Source: Planctomycetes bacterium UBA1135 (lineage in GTDB: Bacteria; Planctomycetota; UBA1135). Taken from it: 14,557 nucleotides of DNA. The notes beneath the pieces are model-generated. The model did no database searches and was not told the origin of the DNA. It worked only from the letters and a program-made list of their open reading frames with translations. How positions within the stretch are numbered: the stretch's first letter is position 1; each line of letters begins with the position of its first letter. The stretch lies in NCBI GenBank assembly GCA_002311925.1, contig DCAK01000112.1:1497-16053 (forward strand), given 5' to 3'. Of this stretch, positions 5,907 through 12,592 are shown in pieces. A program made the position numbers and the translations under genes.

Positions 5907-7733
5907 ATGCGCATTCCCCTCCTCCTCGTTTCAATTGCAGCCCTTTCTGCGGGGGTTCTTTCCAGCCTCGGGGCCGAAGATTCCCTTTCGCCGGAAGGCC
6001 CAGTTGAGGAATTACAGGTCTATCCCATGGGCCTGATGGATTCGGTCAGGCGGATTCAAGGAAAGGTCCCGATGCAGGTTCAAATTTACAATCCTGGAAG
6101 CAGCGTTCATTCCCTGGACCGGCTGCGCATCCTGGGCCCGACAGGCTCCACCCTTGTCGACCTCGATCTTCTGGGGGAATCCCTTCCCGGGGACCGGGGT
6201 TTTTACGCAGGATTGCTCTTCGACCTGGAAACCATCGACCCGGAAATCTCCCACCGACATGGCCACCGGGTCTTCCTTTCTGAGGAGGAAAGGCCGAAAC
6301 TAGGCCCCGACCTGGAGGCGGAATTGATTTGGAGCATCCACGAACGGGTGGACGCCCTTCGCCAGGGCGGTTCCGTCCAAGTGCGCAACTTGACCTTCGA
6401 GGTCGACCTCGCGGGACTCTTTCCTGCTGGGCCTCCTCCCGGGACCCGAGCTCGGATGGATGTGCTGGTCAATTCCACACGCAAGGACGGTTCATCCGCG
6501 ACCGCCCTTCACTCCCACTCGGTCCAACTGCTTGCCGACTATGCCCGGCCGCCCGATGAGTGGCTGCTCTCCCGCGGCTCCACCTCCGCGACCTGGGTGA
6601 CCGGCGACCTCCATGTCCACAATTGCCGCGATCAGGCCTCGGGGGGCTGCCCCAATTGCGACGCCGAGTCCTTCAACTTGTCGGGCTCCTTCACCAACGC
6701 CCAGCTGAAGCCCCAATTTCAAGCCCTTGGGATGGATTTCTTCAGCACCACCACCCACTCCTACTGCATCAACAGCGACCCTGAATTCGCCGAAGTGGCT
6801 GCCGAAGCAACCTCCTTGGATGAAGCGGATTTCCAGGTTCTGTGCGGCACCGAGCTGACCTGCGTGGAGACCGGATCTCAACAGGGCAGCGACATTTTCG
6901 ATGGAGTTTGTCTTTTGGGAGGCTATTGGAGCCGAGGCATCAGCCACTACGGGGGCCACGGAATCAGTTCCCGGAAACCGGGAGGACGGGATGGCCTCTT
7001 CGACAACTGCGACGACCCCATCCATGACCAGGCCACCAATGTGAGCGCGGTCAATTCCGAAGGTGGATTCGCCATTGCGAACCATCCCGGGGGTGGCGGA
7101 GTCTGGGGAGGGGGACTCGGCTTGAACAGCGTCTCCAAATTCCGGGGCCTTGAATCGGGGCAGGCCTGGGGTTCTGAAATCTGGAATGGCGGGGCGGCCA
7201 CCGCATCCGGGTCGCACCGAAGCTGGTGGATTGGCAGGCTCAAGGGTGGCCGGGTGACCTTTCCCTTTTCGGGCAGCGACACCCATGACGCGGCCTTCGA
7301 CTTCGGCGCCAACCACACCCTAGTGGAGGGGGCCCTCACCGATGCTTCCCTGATTGCGGCGCTCAAGAGCGGCCGCACCTACTTGAGCAACGGACCCTTC
7401 CTGGACATCGAACTTTCCGACAATTTCGGGCATTCTCTGGGGATGGGCGCCGTCGCCTTCGTCCGCAGAAACTCGATCCCCTCCAATCACCCCGTCTCCC
7501 TCAAGGCTTTCTACAACATGGGAACGGAAACGGGGAAAGTTCGCTTCTATCGGGGCCTCATCGGGGGCAATGAAACCCTGCTCGACGAAATTTCCGGCGT
7601 GACCGGTTCGGGGACCCTTTCAACCTCCGACACTGTTTCCCGGAGCAACCATTCCTGGTACCGGGTGGAAATCATTCTCAACAATTCCCGGGGCGCGGCC
7701 TATTCCACGCCTCTCTTCATCGCGCTTCAGTAG
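5907..7733 (+). CDS. Secreted PHP-domain metallohydrolase, CehA/McbA-like
   Basis: I choose ATG 5907 (608 residues), not the in-frame ATG at 5856, because 5907 opens a clean signal peptide (MRIPLLLVSIAALSAG). Residues about 35-215 form a beta-rich N-terminal region of unknown type. The PHP metal-binding motifs follow in order: GDLHVHN (His236, His238), TTTHSYC (His284), GTELTC (Glu316), ANHPGG (His393) and GSDTHD (Asp458, His460). The segment AALKSGRTYLSNGP (484-497) is typical of the CehA/McbA branch. Family knowledge: PHP domains use a two- or three-metal centre to hydrolyse phosphate or other esters. A cysteine group (Cys240, Cys248, Cys251) sits directly after the first motif, and Cys287, Cys313 and Cys319 lie near later ones; they may form disulfides or another metal site. 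The last ~110 residues are beta-rich. RNase D follows after nine bases, so the two are likely co-transcribed. Substrate unknown. Confidence 0.9.
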   Translation: MRIPLLLVSIAALSAGVLSSLGAEDSLSPEGPVEELQVYPMGLMDSVRRIQGKVPMQVQIYNPGSSVHSLDRLRILGPTGSTLVDLDLLGESLPGDRGFYAGLLFDLETIDPEISHRHGHRVFLSEEERPKLGPDLEAELIWSIHERVDALRQGGSVQVRNLTFEVDLAGLFPAGPPPGTRARMDVLVNSTRKDGSSATALHSHSVQLLADYARPPDEWLLSRGSTSATWVTGDLHVHNCRDQASGGCPNCDAESFNLSGSFTNAQLKPQFQALGMDFFSTTTHSYCINSDPEFAEVAAEATSLDEADFQVLCGTELTCVETGSQQGSDIFDGVCLLGGYWSRGISHYGGHGISSRKPGGRDGLFDNCDDPIHDQATNVSAVNSEGGFAIANHPGGGGVWGGGLGLNSVSKFRGLESGQAWGSEIWNGGAATASGSHRSWWIGRLKGGRVTFPFSGSDTHDAAFDFGANHTLVEGALTDASLIAALKSGRTYLSNGPFLDIELSDNFGHSLGMGAVAFVRRNSIPSNHPVSLKAFYNMGTETGKVRFYRGLIGGNETLLDEISGVTGSGTLSTSDTVSRSNHSWYRVEIILNNSRGAAYSTPLFIALQ

Positions 7734-7742
7734 GCTCCGCCC

Positions 7743-8927
7743 ATGCCTTTTCGGGACCCTTCGACGTGGCCACCGGTCCAGATGGTGGAGCAGGAATCGG
7801 ACCTCCTTCGCGCGCTGGAAGTGTGGAGCCAGGTCCCGGTTTTGGGCCTGGATACGGAGTCGAACTCCTTTCACGCCTACCATGAAAAACTTTGTCTCCT
7901 TCAAGTGAGCACCGAGGACCAGGATTGGATTGTGGACCCTCTTCCCCTGGGGGATTCCCTTGAAGCTCTCCGCCCTCTCCTGGCGAATCCGGAAATCGTC
8001 AAGGTTTTCCACTCCGCGGAGTACGACATGATGCTTCTCAAGCATGGATTGGAGGGAAAGGTTCGGGGATTGTTCGACACCCAGGTTGCGATGACCCTTC
8101 TCAAGCACAAGAAGACGGGCCTCGCTTCCCTGCTGGAGGCTTTCTACGGCATCAAACCCTCGAAAAAGGAGCAGCGGTCGGATTGGGGGAAACGGCCCCT
8201 GACCCCGCGCCAGGTTGAATACGCCCGTACGGACACCCACTTTCTCGTGGACCTTCATGGCCGACTCACCCAGGAGCTCGAGGAGGCCGGAATGACCGAG
8301 GCTTGCATGGGGGAGTGCAACCGGCTGGAGACCGAGGTCCTTCCCATCCGCGAGCCGGACCCGGAAGGCTGGCAACGCCTCAAGGGGGCTAAGACCCTCG
8401 ACCCTGGCCAAGCCGCTCGCCTTCGCGGCCTTTTCCAGTGGAGGGAAGGCGTGGGTTCCCAACGGGATGTTCCGGTGTTCAAGGTTCTTCCCAACCCTGC
8501 CCTCCTTTCCCTCGCCAAGCATCCTCCAAAGGATTTTCCCTCCATGGCGAATTCCGAAGGCATGGGATGGAAATTGGCCAAGAGGCACGGGGAGGCCCTG
8601 ATGGAGGTTCTTCGGTCAGCCCGCGGTCAGGAGGTGAAGGACCATTTCCCCAAGAAGGTGGACCCGGAGGAGCGTCGCCGGCGGCGGATTCGCAGGGAGA
8701 ATCTGGAAGCTCTCAAGGAATGGAGGAAAAAGATGGCATCCCAATTGGATTTGCCAAGCGAGCGCCTGGTTCACCGCCGTCACCTAGAAAGGATTGCCGA
8801 CGATCTTCCCCTGAGCAGCGAGGGACTCATGCGTACCATTCCTCTGAACGACTGGCAGAGAGAGCACCTTGAGGCTTCCCTTCTAGCCTTGCTGAATTCT
8901 CTGCCCAATCCTGAAAAACAAAAATGA
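7743..8927 (+). CDS. rnd: Ribonuclease D
   Basis: This 394-residue protein is close to the usual RNase D length. The DEDDy 3'-5' exonuclease residues are all present: Asp37 and Glu39 in LGLDTES, Asp95 in VFHSAEYDMMLL, and Tyr160 and Asp164 in YARTDTHFLVDL. The first HRDC domain spans about 222-292 (LRGLFQWRE, then VLPNPALLSLAKHPP). A second HRDC-like half is at about 317-385 (LEALKEWRKKMA, LPSERLV, HLERIADDLP), preceded by a run of five arginines (311-315) that could help bind RNA. It trims the 3' ends of tRNA and other stable RNA precursors in the cytoplasm. The ATG is nine bases after the PHP stop with only a weak AGG ahead of it. Its stop overlaps the next small gene as ATGA. The identification is firm. 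Confidence 0.95.
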   Translation: MPFRDPSTWPPVQMVEQESDLLRALEVWSQVPVLGLDTESNSFHAYHEKLCLLQVSTEDQDWIVDPLPLGDSLEALRPLLANPEIVKVFHSAEYDMMLLKHGLEGKVRGLFDTQVAMTLLKHKKTGLASLLEAFYGIKPSKKEQRSDWGKRPLTPRQVEYARTDTHFLVDLHGRLTQELEEAGMTEACMGECNRLETEVLPIREPDPEGWQRLKGAKTLDPGQAARLRGLFQWREGVGSQRDVPVFKVLPNPALLSLAKHPPKDFPSMANSEGMGWKLAKRHGEALMEVLRSARGQEVKDHFPKKVDPEERRRRRIRRENLEALKEWRKKMASQLDLPSERLVHRRHLERIADDLPLSSEGLMRTIPLNDWQREHLEASLLALLNSLPNPEKQK

Positions 8928-9130
8928 ACATCCTTCTTCGAATCCTCGCCATTTTCCTCGTGACCTCTCTCGCCTCCTGCGTCCTGGCCCTGGGTAATGA
9001 TTCGAGTTGCTGCAGCGAAAAGGCAGCCTGTGAATCCTGCCAGGAAGCCGACCAGGATGTGATGGACATGCAGTGCTGCCTTGATGCCGCCGCCCTGGGT
9101 CAGGAATGCGCGAAGTGCGCGGACAAGTAG
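8924..9130 (+). CDS. Small cysteine-rich lipoprotein
   Basis: This 68-residue protein starts inside the RNase D stop (ATGA). It has a lipoprotein signal: a hydrophobic run followed by lipobox LASC with lipidated Cys19, so it should be membrane-anchored outside the cytoplasm. The mature 50 residues contain eight more cysteines in a duplicated plan: CC-x5-CxxC (29-39), then CC-x9-CxxC (51-65). The rest is acidic and small (Asp, Glu, Ala, Ser). No named family is recognised. The paired CC and CxxC motifs suggest metal binding or a disulfide-tight mini-fold. Two genes further on, facing it, is a COG0523 metal GTPase, which fits a metal role but proves nothing. No Shine-Dalgarno is visible, so expression may depend on coupling to RNase D. 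The lipobox, cysteine spacing and overlap make chance unlikely. Confidence 0.8.
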   Translation: MNILLRILAIFLVTSLASCVLALGNDSSCCSEKAACESCQEADQDVMDMQCCLDAAALGQECAKCADK

Positions 9131-9315
9131 GCGCTGCGTTCTTGCTTTCGGCTTTCTGGGGCTGCTCCTTTGAAAGTCACGACGGACTGAGCCATGGAAT
9201 GGAATGCGCCGCCTGCCTGGAGGTTCGCTCCACCTCCCTGGTCGAAGCTGAAAACAAGGGGCGCCCGACCGAGGCTTCCTATCGCCGGGAATCGGCCGAC
9301 GAATTCCCGGGGTGA
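9115..9315 (+). CDS. Possible small exported CxxC protein (may be frameshifted at its end)
   Basis: From GTG 9115 the frame gives 66 residues. AGGA at 9102-9105 lies nine bases before this GTG; the in-frame ATG at 9106 sits right against the AGGA, so it is less likely. The N-terminus looks like an export signal (RGQVGAAFLLSAFWGC; Cys17 with a poor lipobox because Phe and Trp precede Gly). A CxxC is present in GMECAAC (Cys31, Cys34), echoing the upstream lipoprotein. The rest is polar and charged. The start overlaps the preceding gene by 16 bases. The frame stops at TGA 9313-9315, but one extra base in the GGGG at 9309-9312 would extend it 16 codons to TAG 9360-9362, exactly at the stop of the facing gene. 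No family is recognised. Real, broken or spurious are all possible. Confidence 0.45.
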   Translation: MRGQVGAAFLLSAFWGCSFESHDGLSHGMECAACLEVRSTSLVEAENKGRPTEASYRRESADEFPG

Positions 9316-9330
9316 CCGGGCAGCCGGCTG
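9306..9330. repeat. Hairpin plus perfect palindrome before the COG0523 stop
   Basis: CCCGG (9306-9310) and CCGGG (9316-9320) can pair around a GGTGA loop; directly after lies the 10-base palindrome CAGCCGGCTG (9321-9330). They sit between two convergent genes and could end transcription, but no T-run follows on either strand. Confidence 0.35.
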
Positions 9331-9358
9331 AAAAGATGCTGGAAAGTTTCGGGGTCAA

Positions 9359-10348
9359 CTAGGCCCCGGCCTCGCAGGCCTGCAGACCGCGGCGCAGGGT
9401 TCCTTCGTCAAGGCCCCTTCCAATGAAGACGAGTTCGGAAATCGGCATGTCCTGGCCCCAGAGCGGGCCGGCTTCCACCGAGTAGAGTTCGTAGACCCCT
9501 TGGAGAATCGCCCGCTCGGGTCGGCCCTGGAGGTGGAGAAATCCCTTCCAGCGAATGAGTTCCCCTCCCAGGGATTGGGCGCACCCCGCGAGCCAGAGTT
9601 GGACCTTCATTTCGTCCAGGGCTGGAATGTGGCGAAAACTCAGAGCCTGGAGATCGCCGTGGGGGGCGCCCGTTGATTCCGGTGGGGGGGGATTGGGTTC
9701 CTGGCGGCGGCTCTTGAGGACTTCCCCGATGTCGATTTCCGCTTGTACGGTCCGGAATATTGGAGCCCCTGGGTTCAATCCTCCCAGCTTCTTTTCCAAG
9801 GCGTCCAAACCATTCCCCTCGGCCCTGTCCACCTTGTTCAGGAGGATGATGTCGGCGACGGCCACCTGCTCGACGGCTGCGGATTCGGCGAGGGCGGCCT
9901 CCGTATTCAAGGCGTCCACCATGCAGATGAATCCCTCCAGCTTGAAGGTCTCCGCAACCTGGCTTTCCACCAGAAAGGTCCTGAGGAGGGGACCGGGTCG
10001 CGCGACCCCGGTGGTTTCGATGAGGATCCCGTCGAAGGCTCGGGGCTTTCTCCTCCATCCCTTCGGCTTGTTGAGCCGGAGAAGAGTCTTCACCAGGTCG
10101 CCCCGAATGGTGCAGCACACGCACCCGTTCTGAAGCTCGACGAAATCTTCGTCGGAACGCACCACCAGCTTGTCGTCGATGCCGATGTCTCCGAATTCGT
10201 TCACCAGGACGGCCCATCTCAGTTTCCGAGGGGAGGAAAGGATTCGATTGAGCAGGGTCGTCTTTCCAGCCCCGAGCCAGCCGGTCAGGATGTGAACCGG
10301 GGTCCGCGGGTCTTTCGGAGTCCACGCGTCAATTCCAGGGGCCGTCAT
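9359..10348 (-). CDS. COG0523 (CobW/ZNG1-like) metal-chaperone GTPase
   Basis: This 329-residue protein has all G3E GTPase marks: Walker A GWLGAGKTT (23-31), NEFGDIGIDD (50-59), the metal-binding CxCC in LQNGCVCCTIRGDL (Cys76, Cys78, Cys79), ILIETTGVARPGPL (108-121) and the guanine motif NKVD (171-174). The CobW C-terminal domain is at about 233-325. Family knowledge: these cytoplasmic enzymes use GTP to deliver metal (zinc in ZNG1/ZigA, cobalt in CobW, nickel-related in others). No cobalamin genes are nearby, so CobW proper is unlikely; the metal is unassigned. The start ATG at 10348 has no clear Shine-Dalgarno. It is divergent from priA by 42 bases and convergent with the cysteine-rich small genes. 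No zinc-repressor (Zur) box could be recognised in the short upstream gap. The family call is firm. Confidence 0.95.
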   Translation of the reverse strand: MTAPGIDAWTPKDPRTPVHILTGWLGAGKTTLLNRILSSPRKLRWAVLVNEFGDIGIDDKLVVRSDEDFVELQNGCVCCTIRGDLVKTLLRLNKPKGWRRKPRAFDGILIETTGVARPGPLLRTFLVESQVAETFKLEGFICMVDALNTEAALAESAAVEQVAVADIILLNKVDRAEGNGLDALEKKLGGLNPGAPIFRTVQAEIDIGEVLKSRRQEPNPPPPESTGAPHGDLQALSFRHIPALDEMKVQLWLAGCAQSLGGELIRWKGFLHLQGRPERAILQGVYELYSVEAGPLWGQDMPISELVFIGRGLDEGTLRRGLQACEAGA

Positions 10349-10378
10349 GGCAGGGCTCAGCTTATCCCCGGCCCCTCA

Positions 10379-10384
10379 TATACT
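10379..10384 (+). promoter_or_regulatory. Possible -10 element just ahead of priA
   Basis: TATACT matches TATAAT at five of six positions and ends six bases before the priA ATG, so the transcript could start at the start codon (leaderless). No matching -35 is seen at 16-18 bases. The overlapping minus-strand TATATG could serve the COG0523 gene. Confidence 0.3.
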
Positions 10385-10390
10385 CCCGGC

Positions 10391-12583
10391 ATGCGGCGAT
10401 TCGCTCGAGTCGCGTTGGACACCCCCGTGCGACGCGAGTTTTCCTACAGCGTCCCCTCGGACCTCCAAGATGTCCAGCCGGGCTGCCGCGTGCGCATTCC
10501 CTTCGGCCCGCGGAGGTTGGTGGGAATCGTGGTGGGCCTGGAAAACTCCCCTCCCTCCGGGGTTCCGCCCAACAAGATTCGGCCCCTTGCCTCTCTTTTG
10601 GATGCGGAGCCCCTACTGACTCCGGCCCTTCTGCGTCTGGCGCGTCATGTCGCCGACACCACATTCTGCTCGTGGGGGCAGGCCCTTGCCGCGATGCTCC
10701 CCGCCTCCTTGCGGAGGGGCAGGGCTCGACGAAGCGTCCCGGTGGTGGAAATTGCCGGCGCAATGGGGGAGGAGCAGCTGGCCGAGTTGAGGTCCCCCTT
10801 TCCCAAGCAGGAACGCGCTCTTGCCTTCCTGATGCAGGCCAAGGGCCCCGTCGAAGTTCGGGAATTCAGGAATCGCACCGGGCTCTCGAAATCCCCGCTG
10901 GAATCGCTGGCCAAGCGGGGATGGGTTCGATTCGGTCAGCGCACGGAAAGGTCTGATCCCTTCGCGGACGCCCCCAAGTTGGATTTTCCTCCCCCCACTC
11001 TCACCCCCCGCCAACAAGAATGTGTGGACCAAATTTGCGAGGCTCTTGAGGATGGAAAAAACGAGGACTTCCTTCTCTTCGGCATCACCGGCTCGGGCAA
11101 GACCGAGGTCTACCTCCGAGCCCTGAAGCGATGCCTGGAACAGGGTCGAGGGGCCATCATCCTGGTTCCGGAAATCGCCCTGACTCCGCAAACAGTCGCC
11201 AGGTTTCGGGCCCGGTGCGGCGAAGTCGCAGTCCTCCACAGCGCATTGACCGACGCCGAACGGCACGACCAATGGCTGGCCATTGCCGAGGGTCGCCTGA
11301 GGGTGGTGGTCGGTGCCCGCTCGGCCTTGTTCGCGCCCGTCCCCGACCTCGGGCTGGTGGTCCTGGATGAGGAGCACGAGAATTCATTCAAGCAGGATTC
11401 AGTTCCTCGGTACCACGCGCGCGGGGTCGCCCGTGAAAGGGCGCATATTGAAGGCGCCGTGTGCATTTTTGGCAGCGCGACCCCTTCCCTTGAATCCTGG
11501 CAGGCGGCGAAAGAGGGTCGGCTTCGGCTGCTCGAACTTCCGGAACGGGTCGGGGGCGGAACCCTCCCACGTGTCCGCCTCGTGGACATGAGGAATGAAA
11601 AGCCCGAGCAGGGGAAATGGCTGGTGGTGAGCCGACCCCTGCAGGAAGCCCTCGGCGAGGCGCTCGAAAGGGAGGAGCAAGCCATTCTCTTTCTCAACAG
11701 GCGTGGGTATTCCCCGGCTTGGCATTGCCGGCAGTGCGGCGGCAGTGTCTCCTGTGCCCGCTGCGATGTCGCCTTGACTTTTCATCGTTGGAGGGAGAAG
11801 GCCCTTTGCCACCGATGTCTCGCGGAAAGCCCTCCGCCGCGGTCGTGCCCGGGATGCGGCGACCCGGTGACCATGGTGGGAGTCGGAACGGAAAGGGCCG
11901 AGGAAACCCTTCTCCGCTTGTTCCCCGGGGTGCGCATCGCCCGCATGGACCGGGACACGATGGTGAGGAGGCAGGATTACGAAAGCGTTCTGGGAGATTT
12001 TGGCCGTGGCGAGTTCGACATCCTTCTCGGAACCCAGATGGTGGCGAAGGGCCTGGATTTCCCCAGGGTCACGGTGGTCGGGGTTCTGGATGCGGACACC
12101 GCCCTCCACCAGCCTGATTTCAGGGCGGCGGAAAGATGCTTCGGCCTTGTGGCCCAGGTCTCGGGGCGGGCCGGGCGAGGGGAGAGACCGGGGCAAGTCG
12201 TGGTCCAGACCTGGATGCCGGAACACGCCGCACTTCGGGCGGCGGTCCACCATGACTACCCCGGCTTTGCAAAGGGGGAGATGGAGGAGCGTCGGGATTT
12301 CCTCTATCCCCCCCACGTGAAAGGCGTGAGGATTCTGGTGGAAGGCGCCGACCCCGCGAGGGCCGATAAGGCGGCGAGAGACGTGATGGAAATCCTCGCC
12401 CCGGCAGCCAAGGAGGGGGGAGGAATCCTCCTGGGGCCAGCCCCTCCTCCCATCGAAAAATTGCGAGGAAGATGGCGTAGGCAGGTTCTCCTGAAAGCCC
12501 CGGCCGGCGCATCCATGGCGCCGATGAGGGAGGCCCTCTATACGCTCTGCCAGCGCCAAGGGGTCATCGTCGACCCCCTTTGA
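10391..12583 (+). CDS. priA: Primosomal helicase PriA
   Basis: This 730-residue protein has the normal PriA length from ATG 10391. The N-terminal DNA 3'-end binding domain opens with RRFARVALDTPV and a VRIPFGPRRLVGIVV strand (33-48). Helicase motifs: Walker A GITGSGKT (231-238), VPEIALTPQ (259-267), DEEH box (326-329), GSATPS (361-366) and SGRAGR (591-596). The zinc-binding insert has eight cysteines in four CxxC pairs (Cys446/449, 455/458, 473/476, 486/489). It acts in the cytoplasm, reloading the replisome at stalled or collapsed forks. The frame is open for a further 650 bases upstream across the COG0523 gene, but the PriA start motif and the antisense gene make 10391 the sensible start. 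No Shine-Dalgarno is visible. It ends nine bases before the stop of the facing VWA gene. Nothing essential is missing. Confidence 0.97.
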   Translation: MRRFARVALDTPVRREFSYSVPSDLQDVQPGCRVRIPFGPRRLVGIVVGLENSPPSGVPPNKIRPLASLLDAEPLLTPALLRLARHVADTTFCSWGQALAAMLPASLRRGRARRSVPVVEIAGAMGEEQLAELRSPFPKQERALAFLMQAKGPVEVREFRNRTGLSKSPLESLAKRGWVRFGQRTERSDPFADAPKLDFPPPTLTPRQQECVDQICEALEDGKNEDFLLFGITGSGKTEVYLRALKRCLEQGRGAIILVPEIALTPQTVARFRARCGEVAVLHSALTDAERHDQWLAIAEGRLRVVVGARSALFAPVPDLGLVVLDEEHENSFKQDSVPRYHARGVARERAHIEGAVCIFGSATPSLESWQAAKEGRLRLLELPERVGGGTLPRVRLVDMRNEKPEQGKWLVVSRPLQEALGEALEREEQAILFLNRRGYSPAWHCRQCGGSVSCARCDVALTFHRWREKALCHRCLAESPPPRSCPGCGDPVTMVGVGTERAEETLLRLFPGVRIARMDRDTMVRRQDYESVLGDFGRGEFDILLGTQMVAKGLDFPRVTVVGVLDADTALHQPDFRAAERCFGLVAQVSGRAGRGERPGQVVVQTWMPEHAALRAAVHHDYPGFAKGEMEERRDFLYPPHVKGVRILVEGADPARADKAARDVMEILAPAAKEGGGILLGPAPPPIEKLRGRWRRQVLLKAPAGASMAPMREALYTLCQRQGVIVDPL
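12558..12581. terminator. Weak hairpin at the end of priA
   Basis: GGGGTC (12560-12565) pairs with GACCCC (12572-12577) around a six-base loop, with AA and TT flanks that can extend the stem past one bulged C. It overlaps the last priA codons and is followed by only CTTT. It may help separate the two convergent genes. Confidence 0.25.
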
Positions 12584-12592
12584 GGACCTGGC

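Noticed and set aside
7620..8588. Minus-strand 322-codon frame opposite rnd
   Set aside because: Overlaps the DEDDy nuclease gene and has no recognisable feature.
9743..10390. Upstream extension of the priA frame
   Set aside because: The frame is open, but it runs antisense through the COG0523 Walker A and CxCC motifs, and PriA proteins begin with the MRRFARVALD-like motif at 10391.
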